From the NCBI RefSeq assembly GCF_022919715.1, contig NZ_CP095042.1, forward strand, positions 1,178,001 through 1,242,000: a DNA stretch of 64,000 nt, given 5' to 3'. Each line of letters starts with the position of its first letter. Positions within the stretch are counted from its first letter, which is position 1. The position numbers were made by a program, and so were the translations under genes. This stretch comes from Agromyces sp. H17E-10. Its GTDB lineage: Bacteria > Actinomycetota > Actinomycetes > Actinomycetales > Microbacteriaceae. Positions 61,792-64,000 of this stretch are shown in pieces. The notes under the pieces were generated by a model. That model was given only the letters and a program-made list of their open reading frames with translations. It ran no database searches and was not told where the DNA came from.

Positions 61792-61851
61792 ATCGAGTGG
61801 GCGGAGATCGTCCAGGATTGCGCGAATCCGGACGATCTCTGCCCACTCGAT
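61792..61851. terminator. Very long near-perfect hairpin after the PucR gene
   Basis: Arms 61792-61813 and 61830-61851 are complementary over 22 bases with one mismatch that pairs as G-U in one RNA strand. The loop itself contains GGATT / AATCC. It begins 22 bases past the PucR stop. There is no T-run, so it may be a terminator, a repeat element or an RNA structure. Confidence 0.6.
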
Positions 61852-61873
61852 TCGGGATGCCGCGGGCCAGTGC

Positions 61874-63520
61874 CTAGCGTGAGCCGCTCCGCCGCACGAG
61901 CAGGGCGAGATGCAGGGCCGTCAGGGTCTCGCCGTCGTCGAGATCGACGTCGAGCAGATCGCCGATGAGCGCGAGCCGCTGGTAGAACACCGAGCGCGAG
62001 AGGTGCGACGCCGACGCGGCGGCCGTGCGGTTGCCGGGGTGCGCGAGCGTCGCCGCGAGCACGTCGAGCAGGTCGCCGCCGCGCGCGAGGTCGTACTCGA
62101 TCAGCGGGGCGAGCATCTGCTCGCTGTGCCGCTGCAGCCGGTGGTCGTCGCGCATCGAGGTCACGAGCCGCACGAGCGGGCGGTTCTCGGCGCGGCGCAG
62201 TACCGGTCCCCGCGCACCGCGAGTGCCCGGCGCGCGCGCGAGGTCGAGCGCCTCCTGCACCGAGCCGAGCAGTTCGTCGAGCCCGGCGGCGCGCGAGCCG
62301 ATCGCGAGCACGATCCGTTCGGCGGATACCTCGGAGCCGGCGACCGACCGGGCGAACCCGCGTGCCCCGTCGTCGTCGAGCACGGCTCCGGCCGGCAGCG
62401 AGAGCAGCACGATCGTGGCCGGCGTCGAGCCGCCGGGTACGACTCCCGCGAGCGCCCGCCCGCCCAGGGCGCGGGCGGCCGCGTCGACCGCGCGGTCGGT
62501 GATCGGCGAGCCCGCCGCCACGAGACCGTACAGCGTCGCATCCTCGACCGGGAAGCCGGCGGCCGCGAGCCGGCCGACCGCGGCCGGGAGCCCGGTGAAC
62601 CGGCCGTCGAGCAGGGCGTCGACGAGCCGTTGCCGTCCGGTGCGCACCCACTCGTCGACCTCGGCGCCGTCGGCGAGCCGGCCGAGCGCGAGCGCGATCG
62701 CACCCTGTTCGAGCACGCCGGTGCGCCCGGCCGGGTGCTGCGGACCGGGCAGCGCGATGAGCCGGCCCCACCGGATGCCGCGCGCCTCGACCGGGACGAT
62801 GAGCAGCGTGTCGTCGTCGTGCGCATGCCGCGAGCGGGACTCCCAGTTCGCGAACAGCTCGGCCTCGCCGCCGCCGGGCACATCGGCGGCGACGACCTCA
62901 TGCGCGAGGTTCTCGAGCACGACCGGGGCGCCGAGCGTCTGGGCGAGCTGCTGCACGATGTAGTCGGCGGGCGAGCCGCGCAGGCTGAGCGCCGTGAACC
63001 GCTCGCGCACCTCGTCGCGCGCGCGGAGCGCCGCGGTCTGCTCCGAGATGATGCGACTGTGCACCGCCTCGGTCAGGGTGACGAACTTCACCTCGTGGTG
63101 CAGTGCGACGAGCGCGAGCCCGTGCTGCGCGGCGGCCTCGACGACGACCGCGGGCACGTACCGGTAGTGGGCGCCGAGCTCGAGCACGAGGCCCGAGAGG
63201 CCCGCATCGACGAGGCCGCGCACGAACCCCTCGAGCTCGGCCGGGTCGGTCGGCCAGCCCGAGCCCGTCGAGAGCAGCAGCTCGCCGCCGTCGAGGAGGC
63301 GTGCGACCCCGGCGCTGTCGGAGACGTGCGCCCACCGCACGAGGGCGTCGAGCGCGTCGCCGCCGACGAGCACCTCGGGCACGCCGTCGGCGAACGCCTG
63401 GAGGGCGAGGATCTCGCGCACGGTCGGCATCGCCGACCCGTCGCCCGCCGTCGGCGCGACCGCCGAGGGGTCGACCGGACGATCCGTTCGGATCGATTCA
63501 TCTTCGCGACGAACTGCCAC
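61874..63520 (-). CDS. PucR-family transcriptional regulator
   Basis: A 548-residue regulator in full PucR order: N-terminal PucR sensing domain (MPTVREILALQAF onward, about 31-150), a GGDEF-like middle, and the C-terminal helix-turn-helix (HPGNRTAAASASHLSRSVFYQRL). It starts at GTG 63520; ATG at 63430 fits the usual domain start and would remove 30 residues. Neither has a clear ribosome site. It is divergent from the mmsA-like gene and is its likely regulator, as seen for GABA, beta-alanine and pyrimidine catabolic clusters. Confidence 0.88.
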   Translation of the reverse strand: MAVRREDESIRTDRPVDPSAVAPTAGDGSAMPTVREILALQAFADGVPEVLVGGDALDALVRWAHVSDSAGVARLLDGGELLLSTGSGWPTDPAELEGFVRGLVDAGLSGLVLELGAHYRYVPAVVVEAAAQHGLALVALHHEVKFVTLTEAVHSRIISEQTAALRARDEVRERFTALSLRGSPADYIVQQLAQTLGAPVVLENLAHEVVAADVPGGGEAELFANWESRSRHAHDDDTLLIVPVEARGIRWGRLIALPGPQHPAGRTGVLEQGAIALALGRLADGAEVDEWVRTGRQRLVDALLDGRFTGLPAAVGRLAAAGFPVEDATLYGLVAAGSPITDRAVDAAARALGGRALAGVVPGGSTPATIVLLSLPAGAVLDDDGARGFARSVAGSEVSAERIVLAIGSRAAGLDELLGSVQEALDLARAPGTRGARGPVLRRAENRPLVRLVTSMRDDHRLQRHSEQMLAPLIEYDLARGGDLLDVLAATLAHPGNRTAAASASHLSRSVFYQRLALIGDLLDVDLDDGETLTALHLALLVRRSGSR

Positions 63521-63553
63521 GGTTCCGCCTACTCCACCTCTGCGACACTGGGA

Positions 63554-63587
63554 GACAGAAGCTTAGCCGAGCATCGGGCATTCTGTC
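63554..63587. promoter_or_regulatory. Inverted repeat in the PucR/mmsA promoter
   Basis: GACAGAA-N20-TTCTGTC with exact 7-base arms lies in the 104-base divergent gap. It is a candidate PucR-family operator; the long spacer suggests two half-sites about two and a half turns apart. Confidence 0.5.
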
Positions 63588-63624
63588 CGAACCGGGCCCG
63601 AAGAGACAGCTGGAAGGAGCTGCG

Positions 63625-64000
63625 ATGAGCATCACGGAGACCGCCACGTCCCCGACCAACGCCCCCGAGGGCAAGGTGATCGGCCATTGGATCGACGGCG
63701 CGCTGCGCGCGTCGACGTCGGGCCGTACGGCGCCGGTGTACAACCCCGCCACGGGCGCCGTGCAGGCCGAGGTCGCCCTCGCCGACCAGGCCGAGATCGA
63801 CGCCGCGATCGCCTCCGCCGTCGCCGGGTTCAAGACCTGGTCGGGCTACTCGATCGCGAAGCGCCAGTCGGTGCTGTTCTCGTTCCGTGAGCTGCTGAAC
63901 GCCCGCAAGGGCGAGCTCGCCGCGATCATCACGGCCGAGCACGGCAAGGTGCTCTCCGACGCGGCCGGCGAGATCGCGCGCGGCCAGGAGGTCGTCGAGC
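63625..64000 (+). CDS. mmsA: CoA-acylating methylmalonate-semialdehyde dehydrogenase, 5' part
   Basis: The first 125 codons of an aldehyde dehydrogenase that runs off the right edge. IGHWIDGALRAST, VYNPATGAVQAEVALAD, RQSVLFSFRELL and LAAIITAEHGKVLSDAAGEI are characteristic of MmsA/IolA enzymes, which convert methylmalonate or malonate semialdehyde to propionyl- or acetyl-CoA. GGAAGGAG lies 5 bases before the ATG. The catalytic Cys is outside the window. Divergence from a PucR regulator suggests a role in beta-alanine, valine or amine breakdown. Confidence 0.88.
   Translation, partial: MSITETATSPTNAPEGKVIGHWIDGALRASTSGRTAPVYNPATGAVQAEVALADQAEIDAAIASAVAGFKTWSGYSIAKRQSVLFSFRELLNARKGELAAIITAEHGKVLSDAAGEIARGQEVVE

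Noticed and set aside
1..64000. CRISPR arrays, tRNA or rRNA genes, insertion sequences
   Set aside because: I found no regularly spaced direct repeats, no tRNA-like cloverleaf with a GTTCGAATC-type arm, no rRNA signatures and no transposase-like protein.

Overview
The window is very GC-rich chromosomal DNA from an actinobacterium. Gene starts are often GTG, adjacent genes often overlap by ATGA or GTGA, and the gene set (DHA2 and polyamine transporters, a ScfR/RamB-type regulator, DUF6325/SHOCT proteins, short actinobacterial isocitrate lyase) fits the Microbacteriaceae (Agromyces/Microbacterium-like); this placement is inference. I see no rRNA, tRNA, CRISPR array, insertion sequence or prophage. 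All gaps between genes are shorter than 300 bases. The last gene runs off the right edge.

Layout. 0.1-8.1 kb: a PucR-type regulator, divergent from a DHA2 drug exporter with its MarR repressor, an exported X-Pro dipeptidyl-peptidase-like hydrolase, and a two-component system. 8.3-11.6 kb: a MacB/FtsX-type ABC pair and a membrane-anchored amidase-fold protein. 11.6-22.4 kb: a sugar (or cyclitol/keto-sugar) locus of eight co-directional genes (oxidoreductase, ribose-type ABC importer, two TIM-barrel isomerases, a Dabb protein), a divergent ROK repressor, and a Tat-exported isomerase, with similar operator-like repeats in front of both transcription units. 22.6-32.1 kb: small regulator/target pairs (TetR-DUF1772, ArsR-MFS), a YqaJ/lambda-exonuclease-fold protein coupled to an alpha/beta hydrolase, and a lone HerA-like ATPase. 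32.2-35.3 kb: glyoxylate shunt (aceB, aceA). 35.5-41.8 kb: PadR plus a membrane protein, then a complete polyamine-type ABC importer. 41.9-49.4 kb: lipoprotein, WYL regulator, VOC protein, TetR with an SMR exporter, SDR/HxlR, isochorismatase, and a ScfR/RamB-like regulator. 49.4-53.8 kb: an arylsulfatase operon with SHOCT and DUF6325 proteins. 53.9-56.1 kb: a MalT-like LuxR regulator broken by a one-base frameshift. 56.4-64 kb: amine oxidase, cupin and semialdehyde dehydrogenase, then lipoprotein, HxlR-VOC pair, and a PucR regulator divergent from an mmsA-like dehydrogenase.

How it fits together. The window looks like ordinary catabolic and regulatory chromosome rather than an island. Its most striking property is how many local regulators have a readable palindromic operator in their own promoter region (MarR, ROK, TetR twice, ArsR, PadR, WYL, HxlR twice, PucR). 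Polyamine uptake (37.6-41.8 kb), FAD amine oxidase plus semialdehyde dehydrogenase (56.4-59.7 kb) and an mmsA-like gene (63.6 kb) may serve one amine-degradation theme. A second layer is repeated DNA: four REP-like palindromes of two related kinds, and a 10-base word (GGATGCCTCG) that recurs at least 17 times on both strands, inside and outside genes. I found no convincing unknown multi-gene system; the best leads are the two-promoter sugar locus, the orphan HerA-like ATPase, the YqaJ-hydrolase pair and the SMR leader ORF.
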